Assembly: GCF_000307775.2 (NCBI RefSeq)
Contig: NZ_KK020676.1
Coordinates: 338,119 to 402,118, forward strand
Length of the DNA: 64,000 nucleotides
Reading direction: 5' to 3'
DNA from: Stutzerimonas stutzeri KOS6
Lineage (GTDB): Bacteria > Pseudomonadota > Gammaproteobacteria > Pseudomonadales > Pseudomonadaceae
Made by a program: the position numbers and the translations under genes. Below the pieces are notes generated by a model that saw only the letters and a program-made list of their open reading frames with translations, was not told where the DNA came from and did not search any database. Positions 50,935 through 60,157 of the stretch are shown here, one piece after another (the first letter of the stretch is position 1; each line of letters starts with the position of its first letter).

Positions 50935-51648
50935 ATGTTCAAACCCGTTGCGCTGGCGCTTTTGCTGGTTCCGTTATTCACCCAGGCCCATACCTTCCTG
51001 ATCAAGCCCGACAACGCCACAGCCAACCCCGACGAACCACTGCAGTTCTCAGTGCTGATGACCGAGAAGTTATTCCAGGGCGAGCGTCTGCTTGACCCTG
51101 AGCAGGTGGAGGTACATTTGCTGCAGAACGGTAAAACGACGCCACTGAATCTCGAAGCCGACGAGACAGCCAAGGCCCTGCGTGGTGAAGCCGCCGCGCC
51201 GACAGGAGATGCATTGCTCGTGGCGCGAGCCGCGCCTCGCTACCGTCCGATCGACAAGAAGGAAAAAACCGACGACCCGGCGAAGATGTTGCGCATCGAA
51301 AACTTCTCCAAGGCGCTAATCAATCCTGCCACCGACGGTGTCGCCTATCACGCACGCAGCGGTGACCGCCTGGAGCTGATCGCGCTGGACAACCCCGCCA
51401 GCCTCAGTGCCAGCAAGCCAATGCGGGTTCAGGTGCTGTTCGAGGGCGAACCGCTGCCCGGCAAAGTGCAGGCGCTGAGCCCGGGCCGCGAGCGCATTGT
51501 CGCTGAGACCGATGCCGAAGGTATTGCCAGCCTGACGTTACCCACCGCCGGCGTCTGGATCGTGCGCAGCAGCCACCACCGCGAGGAAGCCGACGCTCGC
51601 AGCGCCCGCTACGAAGCTAGCGCCAATCTGGTGTTCGCGATCGATTGA
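50935..51648 (+). CDS. DUF4198 periplasmic protein
   Basis: 237 residues from ATG 50935 with GGAG five bases upstream; the earlier ATG is within that site. Signal peptide MFKPVALALLLVPLFTQA, mature start HTFLIKPDNATANPDEPLQFSVL, an Ig-like beta domain, with a second Ig-like half (MRVQVLFEGEPLPGKVQAL, about 160) and end RSARYEASANLVFAID. DUF4198 proteins occur beside TonB receptors and are thought to help metal uptake (nickel, cobalt or iron) but have no fixed role. Last gene of the cluster from DUF3649. Confidence 0.88.
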   Translation: MFKPVALALLLVPLFTQAHTFLIKPDNATANPDEPLQFSVLMTEKLFQGERLLDPEQVEVHLLQNGKTTPLNLEADETAKALRGEAAAPTGDALLVARAAPRYRPIDKKEKTDDPAKMLRIENFSKALINPATDGVAYHARSGDRLELIALDNPASLSASKPMRVQVLFEGEPLPGKVQALSPGRERIVAETDAEGIASLTLPTAGVWIVRSSHHREEADARSARYEASANLVFAID

Positions 51649-51661
51649 GTGATCAGCCCGT

Positions 51662-52303
51662 TCAGTTCAGCTGAGCGGGCACTTCCCGCCACTCCCCCGG
51701 CTGCAGGCCATCCAGCGTCCACGGACCGATCCTGACCCGCACCAGCCGTAACGTCGGTAACCCGACCGCCGCAGTCATGCGCCGTACCTGGCGATTGCGC
51801 CCCTCTCGAATCACCAGTTCCAGCCAACTGGTCGGCACGCTCTTGCGGAAACGCACCGGCGGATTGCGTGGCCACAGCTCCGGCTCGTCCATTCGCCGCG
51901 CCTCGGCCGGCAGGGTCATGCCGTCGTTGAGTTCGACCCCCAGGCGCAGGCGCTGCAACTGCTGGTCATCCGGCTCGCCCTCCACCTGCACCCAGTAGGT
52001 CTTGGGCAGCTTGTGCTTCGGATCGGCGATACGCGCCTGCAGCCGGCCATCATTGGTCAACAGCAACAGGCCCTCGCTGTCGCGATCCAGGCGACCGGCA
52101 GGATAGACGCCGGGCACCTGCACGAGATCCTTGAGCGTCGCCCGGCCATCGGCGTCGGCGAACTGCGTCAGTACGTCGAAAGGCTTGTTCAACAGCAGCA
52201 GGCGCGGCTCCGCAGGCGGCGCCTTGGCCACTCGGCGCGGCGCCGCCGGACGAGCGGCTGCGGCGGTCGAACGTGAGGCTGGGAAACGCGGTGGGCGGGG
52301 CAT
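51662..52303 (-). CDS. rluE: 23S rRNA pseudouridine synthase E
   Basis: 213 residues. RsuA/RluE family without an N-terminal S4 domain. Core: [23 protein letters not shown] (about 33-56), catalytic motif [17 protein letters not shown] with Asp at about 72, KTYWVQVEG (about 100) and [16 protein letters not shown] (about 165). It converts U2457 of 23S rRNA to pseudouridine in E. coli. The first 30 residues are Pro/Ala/Arg-rich, a usual variable extension. It converges with the DUF4198 gene, 13 bp apart. Chromosomal housekeeping gene. Confidence 0.92.
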   Translation of the reverse strand: MPRPPRFPASRSTAAAARPAAPRRVAKAPPAEPRLLLLNKPFDVLTQFADADGRATLKDLVQVPGVYPAGRLDRDSEGLLLLTNDGRLQARIADPKHKLPKTYWVQVEGEPDDQQLQRLRLGVELNDGMTLPAEARRMDEPELWPRNPPVRFRKSVPTSWLELVIREGRNRQVRRMTAAVGLPTLRLVRVRIGPWTLDGLQPGEWREVPAQLN

Positions 52304-52432
52304 GACGACTCGTCTCGGTGCGGGCCGGCCATGCTAGAAGCCGTGGTCGACCGCCGCAAGTGGCAGCCTGCCGACGGCAGGCACCGAAATCGGGCGCTGC
52401 GGGCACCAGCAGTGCACCGCGAGCCCCAACTC

Positions 52433-52529
52433 GCACCAAAATGGATCGCAGCCGAGGCCGACCAACCACGCACATTCCGGCGCGAGCCCTTGCCATTGCT
52501 GGCTTTGCGCGATTTGGCACGGATGCTGC
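52433..52529 (+). promoter_or_regulatory. Sigma-54 promoter with NtrC-like site for urtA
   Basis: TGGCACG-GATG-CTGC (52515-52529) has GG and GC exactly 12 bases apart (-24/-12), fitting the sigma-54 consensus. About 70 bp upstream lies GCACCAAAATGGATC (52433-52447), matching most of the NtrC site GCACC-AAAA-TGGTGC. The urtA start is at 52594. This indicates control by nitrogen limitation. Confidence 0.78.
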
Positions 52530-52593
52530 CATTACTCCTGGCGTTCCGATGAATTCAGCCCACAGTTGCGCACGGACAGCCAAGGAGCCCCAA

Positions 52594-53862
52594 ATGAAAC
52601 GCCGTCCTCTTATCAAGTCCACCCTCGCCGCCAGTGCCCTGATGCTCAGCGGCCTGTTCCCATTCACCCTGCAGGCCGCCGAAACCATCAAGGTCGGCAT
52701 CCTGCACTCGCTGTCCGGCACCATGGCCATTTCGGAAACGTCCCTGAAAGACATGGCGCTGATGACCATCGACGAGATCAACGCCAAGGGCGGCGTGCTC
52801 GGCAAGCAGCTCGAGCCGGTGGTAGTAGACCCCGCGTCCAACTGGCCGCTGTTCGCCGAGAAAGGCCGCCAGCTGCTGACCCAGGACAAGGTCGCGGTGA
52901 CCTTCGGCTGCTGGACCAGCGTGTCGCGCAAATCCGTACTGCCGGTCTATGAAGAACTCGACGGCCTGCTGTTCTATCCCGTGCAGTACGAAGGCGAGGA
53001 ACTGTCGCCCAACGTCTTCTACACCGGCGCCGCACCGAACCAGCAGGCCATCCCGGCCGTGGAATACCTGATGAGCGAGGACGGCGGCAGCGCCGAGCGC
53101 TTCTTCCTGCTGGGCACCGACTACGTCTACCCGCGCACCACGAACAAGATCCTGCGCGCCTTCCTGATCAGCAAGGGCGTGCCGGAATCGAACATCGAAG
53201 AGGTCTATACCCCCTTCGGCCACAGCGACTACCAGACCATCGTCGCCAACATCAAGAAATTCTCCGCCGGCGGCAAGACTGCGGTGGTGTCGACCATCAA
53301 CGGCGACTCCAACGTGCCGTTCTACAAGGAACTGGCCAACCAGGGCCTGGAAGCCACCGACGTACCGGTCGTGGCCTTCTCCGTGGGCGAGGAAGAACTG
53401 CGCGGCATCGACACCAAGCCGCTGGTCGGTCACCTGGCCGCCTGGAACTACTTCCAGTCGGTGGAGAACCCGGTCAACGAAGCCTTCGTCAGCCAGTGGA
53501 AGGCCTATGCCAAGGCCAAGAACCTGCCAGGCGCCGACAAGGCGGTGACCAACGACCCGATGGAAGCCACCTATGTCGGCATCCACATGTGGGCACAGGC
53601 GGTCGAGAAGGCCGGCACCACCGATGTCGGCAAGGTCCGCGACGCGCTGGCCGGCCAGACCTTCAAGGCGCCATCCGGCTACACCCTGACCATGGACGAG
53701 AAGAACCACCACCTGCACAAGCCGGTGATGATCGGCGAAGTCCAGGAGGACGGCCAGTTCTCCGTGGTCTGGGAAACCGAAAGCCCGGTCCGCGCCCAGC
53801 CGTGGAGCCCGTACATCCCGGGTAACGACAAGAAGCCGGACTACGCGGTGAAGTCGAACTGA
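52594..53862 (+). CDS. urtA: Urea ABC transporter, substrate-binding protein
   Basis: 422 residues from ATG 52594 with AAGGAG eight bases upstream. Signal peptide (MKRRPLIKSTLAASALMLSGLF...LQA). Mature protein: type I periplasmic binding fold (ETIKVGILHSLSGTMAISE; DMALMTIDEINAKGGVLGK), with FGCWTSVSRKSVLPVYEELDGLL typical of UrtA (not of amino-acid binders) and MEATYVGIHMWAQAVEKAGT. It captures urea in the periplasm and delivers it to UrtBC. First gene of urtABCDE and behind a sigma-54 promoter. The REP-rich gap after it (160 bp) may limit downstream expression. Confidence 0.94.
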   Translation: MKRRPLIKSTLAASALMLSGLFPFTLQAAETIKVGILHSLSGTMAISETSLKDMALMTIDEINAKGGVLGKQLEPVVVDPASNWPLFAEKGRQLLTQDKVAVTFGCWTSVSRKSVLPVYEELDGLLFYPVQYEGEELSPNVFYTGAAPNQQAIPAVEYLMSEDGGSAERFFLLGTDYVYPRTTNKILRAFLISKGVPESNIEEVYTPFGHSDYQTIVANIKKFSAGGKTAVVSTINGDSNVPFYKELANQGLEATDVPVVAFSVGEEELRGIDTKPLVGHLAAWNYFQSVENPVNEAFVSQWKAYAKAKNLPGADKAVTNDPMEATYVGIHMWAQAVEKAGTTDVGKVRDALAGQTFKAPSGYTLTMDEKNHHLHKPVMIGEVQEDGQFSVVWETESPVRAQPWSPYIPGNDKKPDYAVKSN

Positions 53863-53896
53863 AGCGGCGTGTAACAAGCAACGTCGTACGGCTTTT

Positions 53897-53967
53897 GTAG
53901 GGTGGGCTTCAGCCCCCCTACGAACACTGGACCTTTCGTAGGGTGGATGACGCTTTTCTCATCCACC
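53897..53967. repeat. Two GTAGGGTGG palindromic elements between urtA and urtB
   Basis: Element 1, 53897-53921: GTAGGGTGGGCTTCAGCC and its end CCCTAC; element 2, 53938-53967: GTAGGGTGGATGACGC and ATCCACC. Each can form a hairpin. Same family as in the urtD-urtE gap. Common REP type in Pseudomonas; may modulate operon mRNA. Confidence 0.8.
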
Positions 53968-54023
53968 ATCCGACGCCGCAAACTCCACCAAGAGAGCACG
54001 CGGCGCCCCTGGGGAATGCATAG

Positions 54024-55595
54024 ATGAACACTGCCCTGCACCGAATTTTCATGCTGCTCCTGCTGGCCCTCCCTTGGGCCGCTCACGCCGGAGACGCAGC
54101 CGATTACGCCAAGGCCAGCGCGGCCAAACAGGCAAAGCTGCTGCAAAGCTGGGCGGCCGAGCCGGCGCCCGAACGGCTGGCATTGATCGAAGCGCTGCGC
54201 GCCAGCCGCGTGGCCATTGACGACAACAAGACCCCCTTCATCGAGGAGAACGATACCTACCGTGCCCTCGAAGGCGACGCAGGCCCCGTCGGCACGCCGA
54301 AGAAGCTGCGCCTGAACAACCGCCTGCGCGGGCTGCTCAATACTGCCCTGGCCAGCCATCAGCTGTTCGCCGAGGACCCGGCGCAGCGCCTGATCGCGGC
54401 AAAACGCCTGCAGCGCAGCGGCAAACCCGAGCAGCTCCAGCTGCTCCAGCAACGCCTCGAAGCCGAGGAGGACCCAGCCGTCAGCGAAGCGCTGGCCCTG
54501 GCCCTGGCCAACCTGCAACTGACCGCCAGCGACCCGGCCGTGCGTCTGGCCGCCGTGCGTCTGCTCGGCGAAACGGGCGCTCCCACGGCCCGCGTGCGAC
54601 TGGAAAACCTGCTCGCCGATGAGGCGGAAACCGACGCTGCCGTACGCAAGGCGGCCGAGACCAGCCTGGCCCAGGTCAAGCGCAAGCTCTTGATCGGCGA
54701 ATTGCTCGGCCAGGCCTTCAGCGGCCTTTCGCTGGGCTCGATCCTGCTGCTCGCTGCCCTGGGCCTGGCCATCACCTTCGGCCTGCTGGGGGTGATCAAC
54801 ATGGCCCACGGCGAAATGCTGATGCTCGGCGCCTACACCACCTACATGGTGCAGGTGCTGATGGCCCGACTCGCACCCGAGGCGCTGACCTTCTACCCGC
54901 TGGTGGCATTGCCGGTGGCCTTCTTCGTCACCGCCGCCATCGGCATGGCACTGGAGCGCACGGTGATCCGCCACCTCTACGGCCGTCCGCTGGAAACCCT
55001 GCTGGCGACCTGGGGCATCAGCCTGATCCTGATCCAGCTGGTGCGCGTGCTATTCGGCGCGCAGAACGTGGAAGTCGCCAACCCCGGATGGCTCTCCGGA
55101 GGGCTGCAGGTACTGCCGAACCTGGTGCTGCCGTACAACCGCATGGTGATCATCGGCTTCGCGCTATTCGTCGTGCTGCTGACCTGGCTGCTGCTGAACA
55201 AGACGCGCCTGGGCCTCAACGTGCGCGCGGTGACGCAGAACCGCAACATGGCCGCCTGCTGCGGCGTACCAACAGGTCGCATCGACATGATGGCGTTCGG
55301 TCTCGGCTCCGGCATCGCCGGGCTCGGCGGCGTGGCCCTGAGCCAGATCGGCAACGTCGGCCCGGACCTCGGACAGAGCTACATCATCGATTCCTTCCTG
55401 GTGGTCGTGCTCGGTGGCGTCGGCCAACTGGCCGGCAGCATCTTCGCCGCATTCGGCCTGGGTATCGCCAACAAGATCCTCGAACCACAGATCGGCGCCG
55501 TACTGGGCAAGATCCTCATCCTCGCGCTGATCATCCTGTTCATCCAGAAACGCCCGCAGGGCCTGTTCGCGCTGAAAGGGAGGGTGATCGATTGA
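54024..55595 (+). CDS. urtB: Urea ABC transporter permease UrtB
   Basis: 523 residues. Signal-type N terminus (MNTALHRIFMLLLLALPWAAHA) and a periplasmic helical region (about 25-230) of repeating helices (AAKRLQRSGKPEQLQLLQQ, ADEAETDAAVRKAAETSL), the UrtB-specific extension not found in LivH. The permease core begins about 235: ELLGQAFSGLSLGSILLLAALGLAITFGLLGVINMAHGEM, then FYGRPLETLLATWGISLILIQ... and VLGGVGQLAGS (EAA-like loop, about 475). Inner-membrane pore with UrtC. Length matches the family. Expected in the operon. Confidence 0.94.
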   Translation: MNTALHRIFMLLLLALPWAAHAGDAADYAKASAAKQAKLLQSWAAEPAPERLALIEALRASRVAIDDNKTPFIEENDTYRALEGDAGPVGTPKKLRLNNRLRGLLNTALASHQLFAEDPAQRLIAAKRLQRSGKPEQLQLLQQRLEAEEDPAVSEALALALANLQLTASDPAVRLAAVRLLGETGAPTARVRLENLLADEAETDAAVRKAAETSLAQVKRKLLIGELLGQAFSGLSLGSILLLAALGLAITFGLLGVINMAHGEMLMLGAYTTYMVQVLMARLAPEALTFYPLVALPVAFFVTAAIGMALERTVIRHLYGRPLETLLATWGISLILIQLVRVLFGAQNVEVANPGWLSGGLQVLPNLVLPYNRMVIIGFALFVVLLTWLLLNKTRLGLNVRAVTQNRNMAACCGVPTGRIDMMAFGLGSGIAGLGGVALSQIGNVGPDLGQSYIIDSFLVVVLGGVGQLAGSIFAAFGLGIANKILEPQIGAVLGKILILALIILFIQKRPQGLFALKGRVID

Positions 55596-55606
55596 GCTCG
55601 CTCCCA

Positions 55607-55778
55607 ATGAATTCGCCCCTACATGAATCGATCTGCAGGCAGCGCAGCAGTGCCAACGGAATCCTTCGATGCGGTATCGCCGCCCAGTCTGTTCGGCGCG
55701 TTGTACCCACCCTTGCTTGCGCATCGACTCCGGTGCAGATGCCTTCCCCCTTTTCGCGAGCGAGCTCGCTCCTACAGG
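55607..55778. repeat. REP elements between urtB and urtC
   Basis: 55607-55623, AATGAATTCGCCCCTAC, is a partial copy of the EcoRI-containing REP of this window; 55756-55778, GCGAGCGAGCTCGCTCCTAC..., is a second palindromic REP family. They sit in the 214-bp gap inside the urt operon. Confidence 0.7.
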
Positions 55779-55809
55779 CGAGTCTGACCCGCCCAGGAGA
55801 AGACCGACC

Positions 55810-56885
55810 ATGAACCAGCCCCTCACGCTCACGGCCGCGCAGAAAGCCGGCCCGAAACTCACCGCCGTCGCCCTCGGCCTCGTGCTCGTCATCCTGCTGG
55901 CCATGCCGCTGCTGCACCTGCTGCCGGCAGACAATGCCTTTCACGTCTCGGCCTACACCCTGACGCTGGTCGGCAAGATCCTCTGCTACGCCATCGTCGC
56001 CCTGGCGCTGGATCTGGTCTGGGGCTATGCCGGGCTGCTGTCGCTTGGCCACGGCTTGTTCTTCGCTCTCGGCGGCTACGCCATGGGCATGTACCTGATG
56101 CGTGAAAGCGCCGGCGATGGCCTGCCCGCGTTCATGAGCTTCCTCGCCTGGAACGAGCTGCCCTGGTACTGGTACGGCACGTCAAGCTTCCTCTGGGCGA
56201 TGTGCCTGGTGGTACTGGTGCCGGGCGTGCTGGCCTTCGTCTTCGGTTTCTTCGCCTTCCGCTCGCGGATCAAGGGCGTGTACTTCTCGATCATGACCCA
56301 GGCGCTGACCTTCGCCGGCATGCTCCTGTTCTTCCGCAACGAGACCGGCTTCGGCGGCAACAACGGCTTCACTGACTTCAAGACCATCCTTGGCTTCTCG
56401 ATCTCGGCACCGGCGACCCGCGCCGCGCTGTTCCTGGCCACCGTGGCACTGCTGGCCGGCAGCCTGTACCTGGGCTTTCGCCTGGCGCGCAGCAAGTTCG
56501 GCCGGGTGCTCACCGCGCTGCGCGATGCCGAGAACCGGCTGATGTTCTGCGGCTACGATCCGCGCGGCTACAAGCTGTTCATCTGGACGCTGTCCGCCGT
56601 GCTCTGCGGCCTGGCCGGTGCGCTCTATGTGCCGCAGGTCGGCATCATCAATCCCAGCGAGATGGCACCGACGCAATCGATCGAGGCCGCCGTCTGGGTC
56701 GCCCTCGGCGGGCGCGGCACGCTGATCGGCCCGCTGCTGGGCGCCGGCATCGTCAACGGCATGAAGAGCTGGTTCACCGTGGCCTTCCCGGAGTACTGGC
56801 TGTTCGCCCTCGGCGCACTGTTCATCATCGTCACCCTGTACCTGCCCAAGGGCGTCATCGGCCTCATCAAGCGGAGGGGCGAACA

Positions 56886-56889
<4 letters not shown>
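55810..56889 (+). CDS. urtC: Urea ABC transporter permease UrtC
   Basis: 359 residues from ATG 55810. LivM-type permease with about ten helices: KLTAVALGLVLVILLAMPLLHLL (about 14-36), LTLVGKILCYAIVALALDLVWGYAG, LLSLGHGLFFALGGYAMGMYLMR, VYFSIMTQALTFAGMLLFF, the URTC-type EAA-like loop GRGTLIGPLLGAGIVNGMKSW (about 305), and TVAFPEYWLFALGALFIIVTLYLPKG. It pairs with UrtB. Overlaps urtD by 4 bp (ATGA). Earlier in-frame ATGs (e.g. 55669) run through repeats and are not used. Confidence 0.94.
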
Positions 56890-57737
<848 letters not shown>

Positions 57738-57774
57738 ATGGTTCGACGCCGTTCATCCTCCGATGGCACTTCAC

Positions 57775-57877
57775 GGTGGATGGGTAAAGCGCCATCCACC
57801 CTACACCCGCCGAACGCCCATGCCTGCATCATCACAAACCTAATCGTAGGGTGGATAACGCCAGAGGCTTATCCACC
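57775..57877. repeat. Two GTAGGGTGGA palindromic elements between urtD and urtE
   Basis: 57775-57805: GGTGGATGG...CCATCCACCCTAC in reverse orientation; 57846-57877: GTAGGGTGGATAACGCC ... ATCCACC. Both fold into hairpins. The pair is inverted, as in REP doublets, inside the operon. Confidence 0.8.
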
Positions 57878-57894
57878 AAGGGAAGGAGTCGCAC

Positions 57895-58593
57895 ATGCTG
57901 CAAGTCCAGCAACTGCATCAGTACTACGGCGGCAGCCACATCCTGCGCGGCCTCTCGTTCGAGGCGAAGGTCGGCGAAGTCACCTGCCTGCTCGGGCGCA
58001 ACGGCGTCGGCAAGACCACCCTGCTCAAATGCCTGATGGGCCTGATCCCGGCCAAGGAAGGCGTGGTGAACTGGGAAGGCAAGCCGATCACCGGCTTCAA
58101 GCCGCACCAGCGCGTACACGCCGGTATCGCCTACGTGCCGCAGGGCCGCGAGATCTTCGGTCGACTCACGGTCGAGGAAAACCTGCTGATGGGGCTTTCC
58201 CGTTTCAGCGCGAAGGAAGCCAAGGAGGTACCCGAGTTCATCTACGAGCTGTTCCCGGTACTGAGGGAAATGAAGCACCGCCGCGGCGGCGACCTTTCTG
58301 GCGGGCAGCAGCAACAGCTGGCCATCGGGCGCGCCCTGGCGAGCAAGCCGCGCCTGCTGATCCTCGACGAACCGACCGAAGGCATCCAGCCCTCGGTGAT
58401 CAAGGAGATCGGCGCCGTGATCAAGAAACTCGCCGCCCGCGGCGACATGGCCATCCTGCTGGTGGAGCAGTTCTACGATTTCGCCGCCGAACTGGCCGAC
58501 CAGTACCTGGTGATGAGCCGCGGCGAAATCATTCAGCAGGGCCGCGGTGACACCATGGAAGCCGAAGGCGTGCGTGGGTTGGTAGCGATCTAG
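57895..58593 (+). CDS. urtE: Urea ABC transporter ATP-binding protein UrtE
   Basis: 232 residues, LivF type. LQVQQLHQYYGGSHILRGLSF, Walker A GRNGVGKTTLLK (about 36-47), YVPQGREIFGRLTVEENL (about 79), signature DLSGGQQQQLAIGRALA (about 139), Walker B LLILDEPTEGIQPS (about 160), VEQFYDFA (His/Gln switch). All ATPase motifs are intact. Last gene of the urt operon. A REP array begins 7 bp after the stop, so the transcript probably ends in that array. Confidence 0.94.
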   Translation: MLQVQQLHQYYGGSHILRGLSFEAKVGEVTCLLGRNGVGKTTLLKCLMGLIPAKEGVVNWEGKPITGFKPHQRVHAGIAYVPQGREIFGRLTVEENLLMGLSRFSAKEAKEVPEFIYELFPVLREMKHRRGGDLSGGQQQQLAIGRALASKPRLLILDEPTEGIQPSVIKEIGAVIKKLAARGDMAILLVEQFYDFAAELADQYLVMSRGEIIQQGRGDTMEAEGVRGLVAI

Positions 58594-58599
58594 CATTTT

Positions 58600-59135
58600 G
58601 GGCGAATGAATTCGCCCCTACGGATTGCCCTACCAAGCCAGCCGCCGCTTCGTGGAGGCGAACCTGTTCGCCCACTGCTGGCATCGGTCCTTCGCTGTCG
58701 CTCGGCGGGCAACAGGCGAATGAATTCGCCCCTACGGGTTGCCCTGCCAAGCCAGGCGTCGCTTCGTGGGGGCGAACCTGTTCGCCCACGCTGGCATCGG
58801 TCCTTCGCTTTCGCTCGGCGGGCCGCGGGCGAATGAATTCGCCCCTACGGGTTGCCCTGCCAAGTCAGGCGTCGCTTCGTGGGGGCGAACCTGTTCGCCC
58901 ACGCTGGCATCGGTCCTTCGCTTTCGCTCGGCGGGCCGCGGGCGAATGAATTCGCCCCTACGGGTTGCCCTGCCAAGTCAGGCGTCGCTTCGTGGGGGCG
59001 AACCTGTTCGCTCACGCTGGCATGAGCCCTTCGCTGTCGCTCGGCGGGCCACAGGCGAATGAATTCGCCCCTACGGTTCGTGCCGCCTACCGCCCGTACA
59101 ACCGGGCGCATGTAGGGGCGAATTTATTCGCCCGC
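58600..59135. repeat. 113-bp tandem REP array
   Basis: Four full units and a partial fifth begin at 58600, 58714, 58827, 58940 and 59053, with a period of 113-114 bp. Each unit holds a REP with the palindrome GGCGAATGAATTCGCC followed by CCTACGG, then about 40 bp, then a second palindrome GGGCGAACCTGTTCGCCC, then a shared spacer with CCTTCGCT and CTCGGCGGGC. A lone reverse-oriented copy (59111-59134) closes the array. Lies between urtE and the aldolase-family gene. Confidence 0.88.
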
Positions 59136-59156
59136 TTTTTACCCGCTTCACCCGCT

Positions 59157-59945
59157 TCACCTCGCAAACTCCGGCTCGCTGCGCAGCAACTGGCGTTTGA
59201 CGCTTTCCAGGTGCAGCCGCGCACTCTCGGCATTGCCCTCCATCATTTGCCTGCAGGCAGCATGGGCAATGTCTGGCCCGACCGGCTTGAGCGGCCTTCC
59301 ACTCGCCATCGCCTTGAGCTGCACCTCGGCGGCACGTTCCAGGTAATAGAGGTCATCCCAGGCCTCGGCGACGGACGGGCCGAGTACCAGTGGGCCATGA
59401 TTCTTCAGCATGATCACGTCGGCCTCGCCGGCCGCCCGCGCAATCCGCTCACCTTCGGCGTAGTCGAGGGCCAGCCCGTTGTAATGTTCGTCTACGGCGA
59501 GGCGGTCGTAGAACTTCAGCGCCGTTTGCCCGGCCCAGACAAAAGGCTCACCCTGCAACAGGCACAGCGCCGTGGCATTGGGCATATGCGTGTGAAATGC
59601 GGCGCGTGCACGAGGATTGACCCGATGAAGCTGCGCATGGATGTAGAAGGCCGTGGCTTCGGGCCGGCCGTCACCGAGTATGACGTTTCCATCGAAGTCG
59701 CAGATCAGCAGCGACGAAGCCGTGACCTCGCAGAAGGCCAGCCCGTACGGATTGACCAGAAAGAGGTCATCATGCCCCGGAACCACGACTGAAAAGTGGT
59801 TGCAGATTCCCTCACCCATGCCCAGCCGTGCCGCCATGCGAAAGCACGCGGCAAGATCCATGCGCGCCTGGAGAATGGCGGGAGATTCGAGCCCAGGACG
59901 ACCAGGATTGCGGTCATTGGAAGCAACATCGAAGGCATGGGCCAT
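59157..59945 (-). CDS. Class II aldolase/adducin-family protein
   Basis: 262 residues. Cytosolic metal-dependent aldolase fold: HFSVVVPGHDDLFLVNP (about 49), the EAT/FHTHMPNATALCL segment (metal-binding HTH at about 117-119), Asp/Glu near 95, KNHGPLVLG (third His, about 182). All three metal-binding His are present, so it could be an active aldolase, epimerase or decarboxylase for a sugar phosphate or hydroxy-acid. Substrate unknown. Divergent from the aminotransferase at 60158; whether they share a pathway is not shown. It starts ATG 59945 after AAAAGCCC, weak SD. Confidence 0.85.
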   Translation of the reverse strand: MAHAFDVASNDRNPGRPGLESPAILQARMDLAACFRMAARLGMGEGICNHFSVVVPGHDDLFLVNPYGLAFCEVTASSLLICDFDGNVILGDGRPEATAFYIHAQLHRVNPRARAAFHTHMPNATALCLLQGEPFVWAGQTALKFYDRLAVDEHYNGLALDYAEGERIARAAGEADVIMLKNHGPLVLGPSVAEAWDDLYYLERAAEVQLKAMASGRPLKPVGPDIAHAACRQMMEGNAESARLHLESVKRQLLRSEPEFAR

Positions 59946-60157
59946 GGGCTTTTCCTCGGCGGATAGACGAACCCTCAGCCTAGCGGGAAAAGGCGCGCGG
60001 CCAAGAGCCAGTTAGCTGCCGGCGGCGGGCCAGTCAGACAAGGCAGGCTGACCCAGCCACATCCGGCATCTGGCCCTACGGGCCGAACCGGTTTGTTCCT
60101 AAGGTGATCTCACCATGCGTCGACTGACCGACGCTCAATCACCACGCCGAGGCCGAC

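Noticed and set aside
52555..53877. 440-codon minus-strand frame across urtA
   Set aside because: Complement of a highly codon-biased gene; it has no motif or start signal, and UrtA is certain.
53841..54974. 377-codon minus-strand frame across urtB
   Set aside because: Shadow of urtB with low-complexity Gln/Gly content; no support.
58600..59135. CRISPR array
   Set aside because: Units are 113 bp with internal palindromes and the spacers are the same in each unit; no cas genes are near.
58605..59792. Open frames running through the REP array and aldolase gene region
   Set aside because: Their repeated MNSPLR...ALPSQ-type peptides come from the repeats, not from protein-coding selection.
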